A stretch of 64,000 nucleotides of DNA from Salvelinus alpinus (lineage: Eukaryota; Chordata; Actinopteri; Salmoniformes; Salmonidae). The stretch lies in contig NC_092091.1 of NCBI RefSeq assembly GCF_045679555.1, positions 74,587,580 to 74,651,579 of the forward strand, read 5' to 3'. The notes beneath the pieces are model-generated. The model was given only the letters and a program-made list of their open reading frames with translations. It did not search any database and was not told where the DNA came from. Below are positions 53,422 through 62,905 of this stretch, one piece after another. The position numbers and the translations under genes were made by a program. Each line of letters begins with the position of its first letter. Within the stretch, counting starts at the first letter, position 1.

Positions 53422-53781
53422 TTGACTTTGTTTTCATTGTTAACTCCTATACTTGTAGGAGGTTTGGTGATTTTGGTTACTGTTTATATTTATAGGAAAA
53501 TGACTGTAACTGCTCTTGAACATGCTGGAATGATGGTGTTGGTGGAATCTGATACAAATTGTGCTGAAGGTGATACTGGTGGATTTCTGATTTATTTTAA
53601 TCCCATTGTTTATTCAACTCGTGTGGTTCTTCCCAGGACTCAAGAGGAATGGGAGTATAGCCAGACTCACCAACCCCCACCAGCATTCCAGGAACCTCAG
53701 GAGTTGTTTCTCTCTTTAGAAGGCCATCCCTGGGATCAAATGGATCCGGGGGATTTGCTTAATCTATTTGATTTCAGATGA
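53422..53781 (+). CDS. Small ORF with N-terminal membrane helix, possible retroviral envelope tail
   Basis: 119 codons from a TTG at 53422; the frame is open back to a TAA at 53395. The first ATG is codon 28. Residues about 4-24 (LFSLLTPILVGGLVILVTVY) form a strong transmembrane helix, followed by a basic IYRK stop-transfer and a 95-residue soluble tail with PPPAF and acidic patches, ending LLNLFDFR. That layout fits the last membrane span and cytoplasmic tail of a retroviral envelope protein, and an LTR-like region follows directly. No signal peptide, surface domain, polymerase or gag is adjacent, so an endogenous retrovirus remnant is an inference; a chance ORF is possible. Confidence 0.35.
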   Translation: MTLFSLLTPILVGGLVILVTVYIYRKMTVTALEHAGMMVLVESDTNCAEGDTGGFLIYFNPIVYSTRVVLPRTQEEWEYSQTHQPPPAFQEPQELFLSLEGHPWDQMDPGDLLNLFDFR

Positions 53782-53829
53782 GAATATTATGATTGAAGCT
53801 GTGAGACGAATTAGTCTCAAAGAGGGAAA

Positions 53830-54331
53830 TGGTTTAGGTTTAGTATTTTTCCACAGTTGTTTTCTAGTTCTCTCGCTCTGCCTCTTATAAAGAGACCCCT
53901 CTGAGAAATGTGTGACTGAGAAAGAACTCTGCAGGGGAGTGTAGGAGATAAGACTAGTCAGACATTCCACAATAAATCAACTTTGGGGAGTGGACATTTA
54001 TTGCCTAGCCATTAGAAAACACTAGAACTATTGTATCTCTCTTGCAAGTTTATATAGCTGTGTATGCATGGGCTTGGTCTGATGAGTAGAATGTAATGAC
54101 GTAGGCAGTGACATCACTAAGGCTGGACTTTGGGTTTAATAAAAGCACCTTGGGATTTTTACTATTTTGCAGTAGTTACTCGGAAACATGTGTGCTATGT
54201 TCCTGATTGTCAACTTCTGTCTGCAATTGCATTAATAAAGGTTTTTGAATGATTTATTTAAATATATTGTCATAATGCTAATTTCACCGATTAGCCATAG
54301 ATTGACAAGGAACAAGTAACGAACCCTAACA
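53830..54331 (+). mobile_element. LTR-like region after the membrane ORF
   Basis: A purine run AAAGAGGGAAA precedes TGGTTTAGG. The region has TATAAA (53887), AATAAA-type signals (about 54138 and 54231) and an end CCCTAACA roughly inverted to the start. No second copy is in the window, so bounds are tentative. Confidence 0.35.
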
Positions 54332-54348
54332 CGAGCACGCCCCCATTA

Positions 54349-54430
54349 TCATGGAGCAGGTTGAGAGATTCAAGTTCCTTGGTGTCCACATCACAAAGAA
54401 ACGAACGTGGTCCAAGCACACCAAGATAGT
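54349..54430 (+). mobile_element. LINE reverse-transcriptase scrap
   Basis: Reads MEQVERFKFLGVHITKKRTW then SKHTKIV, the wording of the segment just after the catalytic core in jockey/L2-like LINEs. About 80 bp only. Confidence 0.65.
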
Positions 54431-55375
54431 CGGACAGGAGGGAGACTCTGGCAGCTACGGACAGGAGGGAGACCCTGGAGGGTCCGGGCTGGAGGGAGAC
54501 TCTGGAGGGTCCGGACTGGAGGAAGACTCCGGCGGGAGGAGACGCAGAGACAGCCTGGTGTGTGGGGCTGCCACAGGGCCCACCAGGCTGGGGAGACCTA
54601 CAGGAGGCCTGGTGTGTAGAGGAGGCACCGGATAGACCGGGCTGTGGGGGAGCACTGGAGCCCTGTTGCGCAGCCTTGGCACCACTCCTCCAGGCTGAAT
54701 GCCCACTTTAGCCCCTCCAGAGTGCAGGCCCAGGTCGAACCGGGCTGTGGGGGAGCACTGGAGATCTGGTGCTTACCGCTCGCACCTCTCCATTAGGCTC
54801 AATGCCCACTTTCGCCCGGCACGGGCGGAGCGCAGGCATAGGCAGAGGACGAACAGCACCCTCCCAGCGCCCCGTAGACACAGTACGCAGAGCCGGCGCA
54901 GGATACCCTTGGCTGAAATGGCGCACCGGAGACCAAACACGCTGAGCTGGCACAATCTGCCCTGGCTGGATGCCCACTCTCGCATGGCACTTGCGGGGGG
55001 CTGGCCTATAGCACTCCGGGCTATAAGCGCGCACTGGCAACACTGTGCACTTCACCGCATAACACGGTGCCTGACCAGTACTATGCTGCTTCCGGTAAGC
55101 ATGGGGAGTTGGCTCAGGTCTATCGCCTTACTCCGCCAATCTCCCCGTGTGCTACTCCCAAAAACATTTGGGGGGCTGCCTCTAGTGCCTGCTGCGCTGC
55201 CTTGCCTCATATCGCCGCCGCTCAGCTTTCGCCGCCCCTAGTTCTTCTTTCGGGTGATATTCCCCAGCCTCTTTCCAGGGTCCCTTACCGTCCAATATCT
55301 CCTCCCAAGTCCAGGAGTCCTGAACCCTCTGCTCCTCCATACCACGCTGCTTGGTCCGTTGGTGGTGCGTAGTTC
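54431..55375 (+). repeat. GC-rich degenerate tandem tract before an LTR
   Basis: Imperfect repeats such as CCGGGCTGTGGGGGAGCACT and AATGCCCACTTT recur at 54640, 54710 and 54800-54970. A first part repeats GGAGGGAGACTCTGG. Similar GC-rich text precedes family 1 LTRs in salmonid genomes as I remember them, so this is probably the 3' internal part of a Ty3-type element. The long frames on both strands lack any domain. Confidence 0.55.
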
Positions 55376-55835
55376 TGTAACGATCTTCTTTGTCTGATGA
55401 ACAGGAAGGATCGGACCAAAACGCAGCGTGGTAAGTGTGGTGTTCATACTTTATTGGAAAAACTGAACACTAAATACAAAATAACGTGAATCAACGAACA
55501 AAAGTGAAGTGAATCAACAAAAATCAAAACAGTCCTGAAAGGTGCTAAAACACAAAACAGAAAACAACTACCCACAAAACCAACATGGAAAATGGCAACC
55601 TAAATAGAATCCCCAATCAGAGACAACGAGAAACAGCTCTCTCTGATTGGGATTCAACTCAGGCCACCATAAACCTACAAATCCCTAGACAATCCAAAAT
55701 CCCTATAGATAACAAAAACCCTAGACAAGTCAAAAAACCCTAGACAATACAAAAACTAAACAAACCACCCCTTGTCACACCCTGACCTAACCAAAAAATA
55801 AAGAAAACAAATATAACTAAAGTCAGGGCGTGACA
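55376..55835 (+). mobile_element. LTR, family 1 (probable 3' LTR)
   Basis: Starts TGTAACGATC and ends GCGTGACA. The flanks TAGTTC and CGCTCC are not duplicates, as expected if the internal region lies to the left. Confidence 0.75.
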
Positions 55836-55837
55836 CG

Positions 55838-55930
55838 CTCCTACATTCCCGTAGCCGCCCATCGATCCGTACGGTCAAGGCAATGAGGGAGTCGAGGTCC
55901 ATGAGAAGGTCCCGGGCTGCAAGCTCATCT
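55838..55930 (-). pseudogene. Ty3/gypsy gag fragment
   Basis: Minus strand reads LEDELAARDLLMDLDSLIAL then TVRIDGRLRECR. This strongly resembles the capsid C-terminal segment of Ty3/gypsy gag, where LKDELA...LIxLAIRIDNRLRER is typical. Only about 30 codons survive between an LTR and a LINE. Confidence 0.55.
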
Positions 55931-57795
55931 TCAAGAGCTGCAAAATCTGGATCCCTACAAATCAGCTGGGCTAGACAATCTGGACCCTGTCTTTCTAAAA
56001 TGATCAACCGAAATTGTTGCAACCCCTATTACTAGTCTGTTCAACCTCTCTTTCATATCGTCTGAGATCCCCAAAGATTGGAAAGCTGCCGCGGTCATCC
56101 CCCTCTTCAAAGGGGGAGACACTCTTACCCAAACTGTTACAGACCTATATCCATCGTGCCCTGCCTTTCTAAAATCTTCGAAAGCCTAGTTAACAAACAG
56201 ATCAAAAACCTTTTCGAATGGAACCGTACCTTTGTCACTATGCAATCTAGTTTCCGAGCTGGTCATGGGTGCACCTCAGCAATGCTCAAGGTCCTAAACG
56301 ATATCATAACCGCCATCGATTAAAAACAGTACTGCGCAGCCGTCTTCATCGACCTGGCCAAGGCTTTCGACTCTGTCAATCACCGCATTCTTATCGACAG
56401 ACTCAACAGCCTTGGTTTCTCAAATGACTGCCTCGCCTGGTTCACCAACTACTTCTCAGATAGAGTTCAGTGTGTCAAATCGGAGGGCTTGTTGTCCGGT
56501 CCGCTGGTAGTCTCTATGGGGGTGCCACAGGGTTCAATTTTTTGGTCGACTCTTTTCTCTGTATATATCAATGATGTAGCTCTTGTTGCTGGTGATTCTC
56601 TGAACCACCTCTACGCAGACGACACCATTCAGTATACATCTGGCCCTTCTTTGGACACGGTGTTAACAAACCTCCAAACAAGCTCCAAAACCATACAACA
56701 CTCCTTCCGTGGCCACTAACTGCTCTTAAATGCTAGTAAAACTAAATGCATGCTCTTCACCCGATTGCTGCCTGCACTGGCCCGCCCGACTAGCATAACT
56801 ACTCTGGACGGTTCTGACCTAGAATATGTGGACAACTACAAATACCTAGGGGTCTGGTTAGACTGTAAACTCTCCTTCCAGACTCATATTAACCATCTCC
56901 AATCCCCCAAAAAATAAAAAATCTAGAATTGTCTTCCTATTTCGCAACAAAGCCTCCTTCACTCACGCTGCCAAACATACCCTCGTAAAACTGACTATCC
57001 TACCGATTCTTGACTTCGGTGATGTCATTTACAAAATAGCCTCCAACACTCTTCTCAGCAAGCTGGATGTAGTCTATCACAGTGCTATCCGTTTTGTTAC
57101 AAGAGCCCCGTGTACCACCCACCACTGCGACCTGTATGCTCTCGTTGGCTGGCCCTCGCTACATATTCGTCGCCAAAACCACTGGCCTTAGGTCATTTGT
57201 AAATCTATGCTAGGTAAAGCCTTGCCTTATCTCAGCTCACTGGTCACCTTAGCAACACCCACCCATAGCACGCGCTCCAGCAGGTATATTTCACTGGTCA
57301 TCCCCCAAAGGCAGTTCTCTGCTGCCAATGACTGGAACGAATTGCAAAAATCACTGAAGCTTGAGACTTATATCCCCCTGTCTAACTTTAAGCATCAGCT
57401 GTCAGAGCAGCTTACCAATCACTGTACCTGCACACAGATAATCTGTAAATAGCTCACCAAACTACCTCATCCTCATATTGTTATTTGTTTTTTGCTCTTT
57501 TGCACCCCAGAATCTCTACCTGCACATCATCATTTGCACATCTATCATTCCACTGTCAATGCTAAATTGTAATTATTTTGCCTCTATTGCCTATTTATTG
57601 CCTTACCTCCCTACATTTGCACACACTGTACATAGATTTTTCTATTGTGTTACTGACTGTACGTTTGTTTACTCCGTGTGTAACTCTGTGTTGTTGTTGT
57701 CGCACTGCTTTGCTTTATCTTGGCCAGGTCTCAGTTGTAAATGAGACATTGTTCTCAACTGGCCTACCTGGTTAAATAAAGGTGAAATACATTTT
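55930..57795 (+). mobile_element. L2-like LINE (copy 3), 3' half
   Basis: Plus strand. Begins in the reverse-transcriptase entry (ELQNLDPYKSAGLDNLDP) and runs through KDWKAAAVIPLFKGG (frame break near 56130), AVFIDLAKAFDSVNH, GVPQGSI, LYADDTIQY and the C-terminal DWNELQKSLKLE. It ends with the tail CCTACCTGGTTAAATAAAGG at about 57780. Several stops (for example 56322 and 56717) and shifts. 5' truncated, as usual. Confidence 0.9.
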
Positions 57796-57799
57796 TAAA

Positions 57800-57893
57800 A
57801 ACACAGCGGATAATGAGGGGAGATGGGAGACACCTGGTGGGGGGTGGAGGCAAGCACAAAGACAGGTGAAACAGATCAGGGTGTGACACGAAG
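57800..57893 (-). mobile_element. LTR family 3 fragment
   Basis: Minus strand starts GTGTCACACCCTGATCTGTT then CACCTGTC, matching the left end of 52955-53370. Confidence 0.65.
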
Positions 57894-58439
57894 AGATGGT
57901 AGCATAACAGGAAGGACAGACCTAAACGGGACGGAACATTTATGTGGAAGAGGTGGGGATAAGGTATATAAACGGTAATTTCCTCTTCAAGTCTCTGTGC
58001 CATGAGTAGCAGTTTTTTCTCCAACACATAATGGTAGCAATTGTGGGCCTACCATGGTCACAGAGGCAGGAATTTGAAATGTGACTTAAGCTGTGTGACT
58101 TACTTTACATAGCCGCTGGAAGTCATTTGGGGGTGGGTGTGCCTGGTTTAAAAAAAATTCTTTGATTTTTTGATAAAATCATTTTCAAGGGGAGTGTAGA
58201 ATTATTGGGGCGGACATTTGCTCTCAAATCCAGAATGCTACGTTACAGAGCCAAATTGAACCATTTTGCATCACTGTCCAAAGACATATTGTGGAGGGAA
58301 TATCGGTAGACATCAACAGAAAAGATAAGTGAACAATAATTTAGTACGAGTCAACACAAATGTTGTGTGTCAAAGGGCAAGACGTTGTAACGCAAAGATA
58401 CATTTTCTATACACAACCACGTAACTTAGAGGAAGCAGC
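57894..58439. other. No gene seen
   Basis: Unique AT-rich sequence; no motif recognised. Confidence 0.45.
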
Positions 58440-59373
58440 CACTTTAGACTATGCTGATGTACTTTCATTACACTAATGGTGGCATACTCATCTTTCATCC
58501 TGTTATTCTTTGCTTTGTGCTTTGCATTTTGAAGTGAATGATAATTGCTTTACAAATTAAGGTGCTATCATTAGTAGTATTGTCAGTATTATCATTTTAA
58601 CTATTATTATTCACATTGTGGGGCCAAAACCCAATGCTGCAACCTGGTCTCAGAGCATTTTGTATTATTCTGTACGTAAATCCGAGACACTACATTTGAT
58701 ATGATATGTTACGTTTCATATGCTATGTATTCATTTGTGGATGTCCATCACCCATTTTGTATGTGTTACGAATGACAATTCGTATTATATATTACGAATT
58801 TGCAAAACGTGTGATATTTTATGATTTTTAACTAGATGGCTAACGTTATCTAGCTAGCTAATGTTAGCTAGGCTAGGGGTTGGGGTAAGGTTAGGGTTAA
58901 GTTTAGGAGTTAGGTTAAAGGGTTAAGGTTAGGGTTAGGGGAGGATTTCCTAAAAGGGTTAAGGTTAGGCTTAGGGTTAGCTAACATGCTAGTAGTTGCA
59001 AAGTAGCTAAAAAGTAGTAAGTAGTCTAAAAGTTGCTAATTAGCTAAAATGCGCAAGTTGTCCGTGATGAAATTCAAACGTGGCTCCCAATCAGCTCCAG
59101 GAGCATTTTCCCAAATTGTAGGAAATCATAGCAAACCCTGAGTAAAACGTAATGCGACAGCCCCGTAAAGTGCACATACGCAATTTGCGTTTGATTCATT
59201 TCACAGACTTCTGTGCACTTAACTATTTTTTTTTATTGATTTGGCCTCAAATAAGTATCAATACAAGAGCAAACTACTACACTGTAGCTCTTTAGTATCC
59301 TTACAGGAGTACAGAAACTACTACAACTGACAGATCTTCACTCCAAACATGAACAGCAAAGTGTCTTATTCTG
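58440..59373 (+). promoter_or_regulatory. Second GIMAP promoter-flank copy with first coding exon
   Basis: 58470-58620 matches the flank at 43870-44640 (minus its LINE). 59270-59373 matches the 5' untranslated region and exon 1: ATG at 59349, 25 nt to 59373, then GTGAGTAG. The TATA block is missing; an interspersed repeat with telomere-like text replaces the middle. The exon could splice to the acceptor at 61142 as an alternative first exon. Confidence 0.65.
58870..58985. repeat. Degenerate TTAGGG-like tract
   Basis: Copies of GGTTAGGGTTA and GGTTAAGGTTAG interrupted by other bases, inside a dispersed repeat. Resembles interstitial telomere-like sequence in fish transposons; no sign of a true telomere. 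Confidence 0.7.
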
Positions 59374-59852
59374 GTGAGTAGCCTTTAGTGTACAGAGGTG
59401 GGAAGTGAAGTTAATTACTTGGAATATATGGGTATTGATTATGTTTTTTCCTATGTGTTTGTTCCTTTGAACTTCATGTGCTCTAGAAATACAATGTTGG
59501 TGAGCAATATTGTTATGTTAGCCCAATGCTTTTCTTTTTTTTGTCAAGTTTACAGAAACAGTTAACGGTATTTGTTACATTGAAATAAGTCAGTGGAGTA
59601 ATTATTACTTTTTTACGCAATTTGAGGTTGATGTCTCTCACGAGCTCCCGGGCACTCTACGGCACGTAGTGTCCTGAAAAATTATGAACATGTTGAATAG
59701 ATTCGGCCTCAAATAAGGCCATTATTCTCCAATCGTACTGTACTGCCGATTACTAGTTCACTATGATTTGGCTTGACTGAATCGTTAAATGTGAGAGGTT
59801 CTCCAATAGTTAGACCAGGCAAAAAATGGTTTATTGCATTTCAGTCATAACT

Positions 59853-60015
59853 AGTGGGAAAGGATTTCAGTAAATGTATGACGGTGAAGAGAAAGCCTAT
59901 GGGTGTGTCAGGGGGTGGGCACCTGAGAGATGCTCTATAAAAGAAGTGGGCAGACCCACTCTCACACTGTATCTCTTTAGTATCCTTACAGGAGCATAGA
60001 AAGTACTGCTACTAA

Positions 60016-60050
<35 letters not shown>

Positions 60051-60089
60051 TCACATAGTGTTTGAGACTGACAGATCTTCACTCCAAAC
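59853..60089 (+). promoter_or_regulatory. Promoter and 5' untranslated region of the GIMAP gene
   Basis: TATAAAA at 59936-59942, preceded by the conserved block AAAGCCTATGGGTGTGTCAG and followed by TCTCACACTGTATCTC and an (ACT)n run (60003-60049). The ATG at 60090 is about 125 bases after the expected transcription start. The same arrangement stands at 44711-44967. Confidence 0.75.
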
Positions 60090-62170
60090 ATGAACAACAA
60101 CATTTCTCAGTCTGGTGAGTAGCCTTTAGTGTACAGAGATGAGAACTGAAGTCAATTATTTGGGTTAGAAGGGTATTGGTGATGTGTTTTTTTCCTTTGA
60201 ACTTCATGTACTTTAGACATATGATAATGTAGAGCAGTGGGGAACATTTTTTTATGTTACTCTACAGCTTTTATTTTTTGTCAAGTTGAGTCAGTGGAGT
60301 AGATCATACTTATTAAGTTAAAATCAATGTTTTATTAATACCTTAGGTAACACTTTATTTGGGACTAGAGATTCTACTTATATCTAGTATTCATTAATTT
60401 TTTTCCATTCATTAATTACATAAATTACATAACACTTTTTCTTTACATCATTTTGATTATGCTAGTAGCCTATGCACTGATTGTACATGACTGTATAAGA
60501 GCACTCCCCTCTCTCTCTCTCTCTTTCTTTCATTATCTTTCTCACTTGATGTAATTATTCTAAAAAGGAACACATGAATTAGACATTTATTTTTTGTACT
60601 GTGGCCATTAATTTATAAAAGTAACACGTAGAGTTTTGATTGTATTTAATGTTAGTCAATTTAGCAAAAAGATGATGGCAGAAAAATTGACTAGCACATA
60701 TATATGTAGGATCTTAATTAGATCATTATTTTGTTGCTGAAGGTTTTCCTGGAAATTGGCACTTGTATATTTGAGTTTAAAAAATACTTCTAAAGTTTAT
60801 AATTTCCACTTTGAAAGTTCAGACTTGATTTGCCCTAAACAAAAAATGTATAAACTACAAAAATGGCCATTAATTATGATCCACATAATAATTCACAATT
60901 CCTGTTATTGCAGGATTATTTTCCTGCTGTATGAAACTGGCTTAAATTAAGATTCTACATCTGTACAGGCGATTCTCACGGAGAATCTTTTGTGTTGTTT
61001 TGTGCAGACCATGAAGTACTGCTTTGTGTCAAGAAGAAGTGTGAAACTGAAAGTGTAGCTATTCCTCAAAATGTGCTAACATGTGGTACAGGAAGTCTAG
61101 ACCTCTTTAAAAGGTAACAGCCTTGTCCATTTAATCCAACAGAACTCCAAATGCAGACACAAAATGAGGAGGTCCGGATGGTTCTGGTGGGGAAGACTGG
61201 AGCTGGGAAAAGTGCAGCAGGAAACACCATTGTGGGGAGAAAAGCTTTCGAATCAAAATTTTCCTCCATTTCTCTGACAAAAGACTGTGGTAAGATAAAA
61301 GGGAAGGTGGGTGAGCAAAGTGTAGCTGTTATCGACACACCAGGTTTGTTTGATACTACATTGACCAATGAGGAGGGACTGAGAAAGATTGCTCCGTGCG
61401 TTTCTCTCTCTTCTCCCGGTCCCCATGTGTTCCTGGTTGTGATCAAGCTGGGAAGATTCACTGAAGAGGAGCAGAACACTGTGGAGATGATTCAGAGATT
61501 CTTTGGTGATGAATCATCGAAATACATCATGGTTCTCTTCACACATGGAGACCTTCTTAATGATGGTGATGTAACAATTGAAGACTTCCTGCATGAAAAT
61601 CCAGGTCTGAAAAGTTTACTTTCTCAATGCAATGGGGGATATCATGTCTTTCAAAACAAAGATAAGAGTCTCTCCCAGGTCACTGAGCTTCTTGAGAAGA
61701 TAAATAAGATGGTGAAGATGAATGGAGGAAGCCATTACACCACTGAGATGTTCCAGGAGGCTGAGAGAGCGATTGAAGAGGAGAAGAACAGGATCCTGAG
61801 AGAGAATGAAGAGAAGATACGCAAAGAGGAGGAGAAACTGCAAGAAGAAAAAATTAAACAAGAGGCACGGGAGAAAGCTCTTAAAGAGGAGAATGAGAGG
61901 ATCCTGAAAGAGAATGAAGAGCAGAAACGCAGACATGAGGAGGAAATTAAGAAAATGGAACAAGAAGCTCAGAAGAAAGCGATTAAAGAAGAGAATGAGA
62001 GAATCCAGAAAGAGAATGAAAAGCAGAGACTCAGGGAGGAGGAACTGAAGAAACTGAACATGGAAAAAGAGGCTAAGGAGAAAGAAATAAAGGAGTTGAG
62101 AGAAAAATATGTAAATGAGGCTAGAGAAGAAGCTGAAAAAAAGCAATGGCTTTCTACAAAAAATTTCTGA
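60090..62170 (+). CDS. GIMAP-family GTPase, two coding exons
   Basis: Exon 1 60090-60114, intron GTGAGT...CAACAG, exon 2 61143-62170; 350 residues if spliced so. GIMAPs (AIG1 family) are GTP-binding proteins of lymphocytes that act at internal membranes in cell survival and vesicle control. Motifs, numbered with exon 1: G1 GKTGAGKS at 25-32, G3 DTPG at 73-76, G4-like THGD at 142-145, AIG1 domain to about 210, then a Glu/Lys/Arg-rich coiled coil to about 340. No membrane helix in this frame. The end WLSTKNF comes from a frame that differs by one base from its pseudogene relative just before NGF: an extra base at about 62140-62145 may have cut off a longer tail (62146-62372). Promoter and exon 1 phase are shared with two other copies. 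An ATG at 61151 also opens the large exon alone. Confidence 0.88.
60702..60964. mobile_element. MITE, GIMAP intron copy
   Basis: TGTAGGATCTTAATTA at the left and TTAAGATTCTACATCTGT at the right; counterpart of 15836-16110. Confidence 0.75.
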
Positions 62171-62372
62171 CGGAACTATTGCATTGGGGATAGCAGTGGT
62201 GAATGTGGGGGAAGGAGTGGTGAAAGGATTGGTGAAAGTGGGAGAAGGAGTGGTGAAAGTGGGGGAAGAAGTGGTGAAAGGATTGGTGAAAGTGGGAGAA
62301 GGAGCGGTGAAAGGAGTGGTGAAAGTGGGGGAAGGAGTGGTGAAAGCTGTTGAAGATACAATGAACATCTGA
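62146..62372 (+). repeat. Out-of-frame GIMAP tail of 11-residue repeats
   Basis: In the frame one base off the GIMAP reading frame the sequence reads NGFLQKISDGTIALGIAVVN followed by five or six repeats like VGEGVVKGLVK, ending AVEDTMNI and TGA at 62370-62372. The DNA is a 33-bp-based minisatellite. The repeat would form an amphipathic, Gly/Val/Lys-rich tail that might contact membranes. The pseudogene at 14611 ends much earlier after its equivalent NGF. Confidence 0.7.
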
Positions 62373-62700
62373 AACAATGCTGTTCGAGAGTCCTAGGCTT
62401 AGTCACATTACAATTAAATTCAATTACAATTGTATTGTATTGCATTGCATTGAATACAGCTTACACTGTTGTCATTCTAATGTTAAAGTCTGTAACTGTG
62501 GACTCATTGACTTCTAAAGATGTATATTCTAGAACTGGCTCTGCTGTGTCTGTTTATGTCACCAGTAAACATTAGGTAATGACAATTTTAGACAAATATC
62601 AGATATTACTACATTCAATGTATTTATTTGTATTCAATTTTCTTTAAATAACACAAATAACATACATAATTATCATGTCAGTTTATTAAAGCTGGTAATT
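62373..62700 (+). other. GIMAP 3' untranslated/downstream region
   Basis: Matches the minus strand of 14236-14610. No further gene. Confidence 0.7.
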
Positions 62701-62905
62701 CCCGAGTGACACAGCGGTCTAAGGCACTGCATCTCAGTGCTCGAGAAGTCACTTCAGTCCCTGGTTCAATTCCAGGATGTATCACATCCGGCCGTAATTG
62801 GTAGTCCCATAGGGCGGCACACAATTGTCCCAGCATCGTCTGGGTTTGTCATTGTAAATAAGAATGTGTTCTTAACTGACTTGCCTAGTTAAATAAAGGT
62901 AAAAA
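62701..62905 (+). mobile_element. HpaI-type SINE downstream of GIMAP
   Basis: tRNA-derived head (GCGGTCTAAGGCACTGCATC), B-box GGTTCAATTCC at 62763-62773, body CATAGGGCGGCACACAATTG and tail TTGCCTAGTTAAATAAAGG. The two related flanks (near 14235 and 49107) lack it. Confidence 0.95.

Noticed and set aside
53422-53781. Intact cellular single-pass membrane protein gene
   Set aside because: No ATG before the helix, no splice signals or exon context, and LTR-like sequence directly after; kept only as a tentative viral-type remnant.
54699-55241. 180-codon Arg/Pro-rich frame
   Set aside because: High GC removes stops by chance in several frames; the DNA is degenerate tandem repeat ahead of an LTR.
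58870-58985. True telomere or fusion point
   Set aside because: The TTAGGG-like copies are few, irregular and embedded in a dispersed repeat.
62701-62790. tRNA gene
   Set aside because: The tRNA-like head with B-box belongs to an HpaI SINE, shown by the SINE body and tail that follow and a second copy at 39086.
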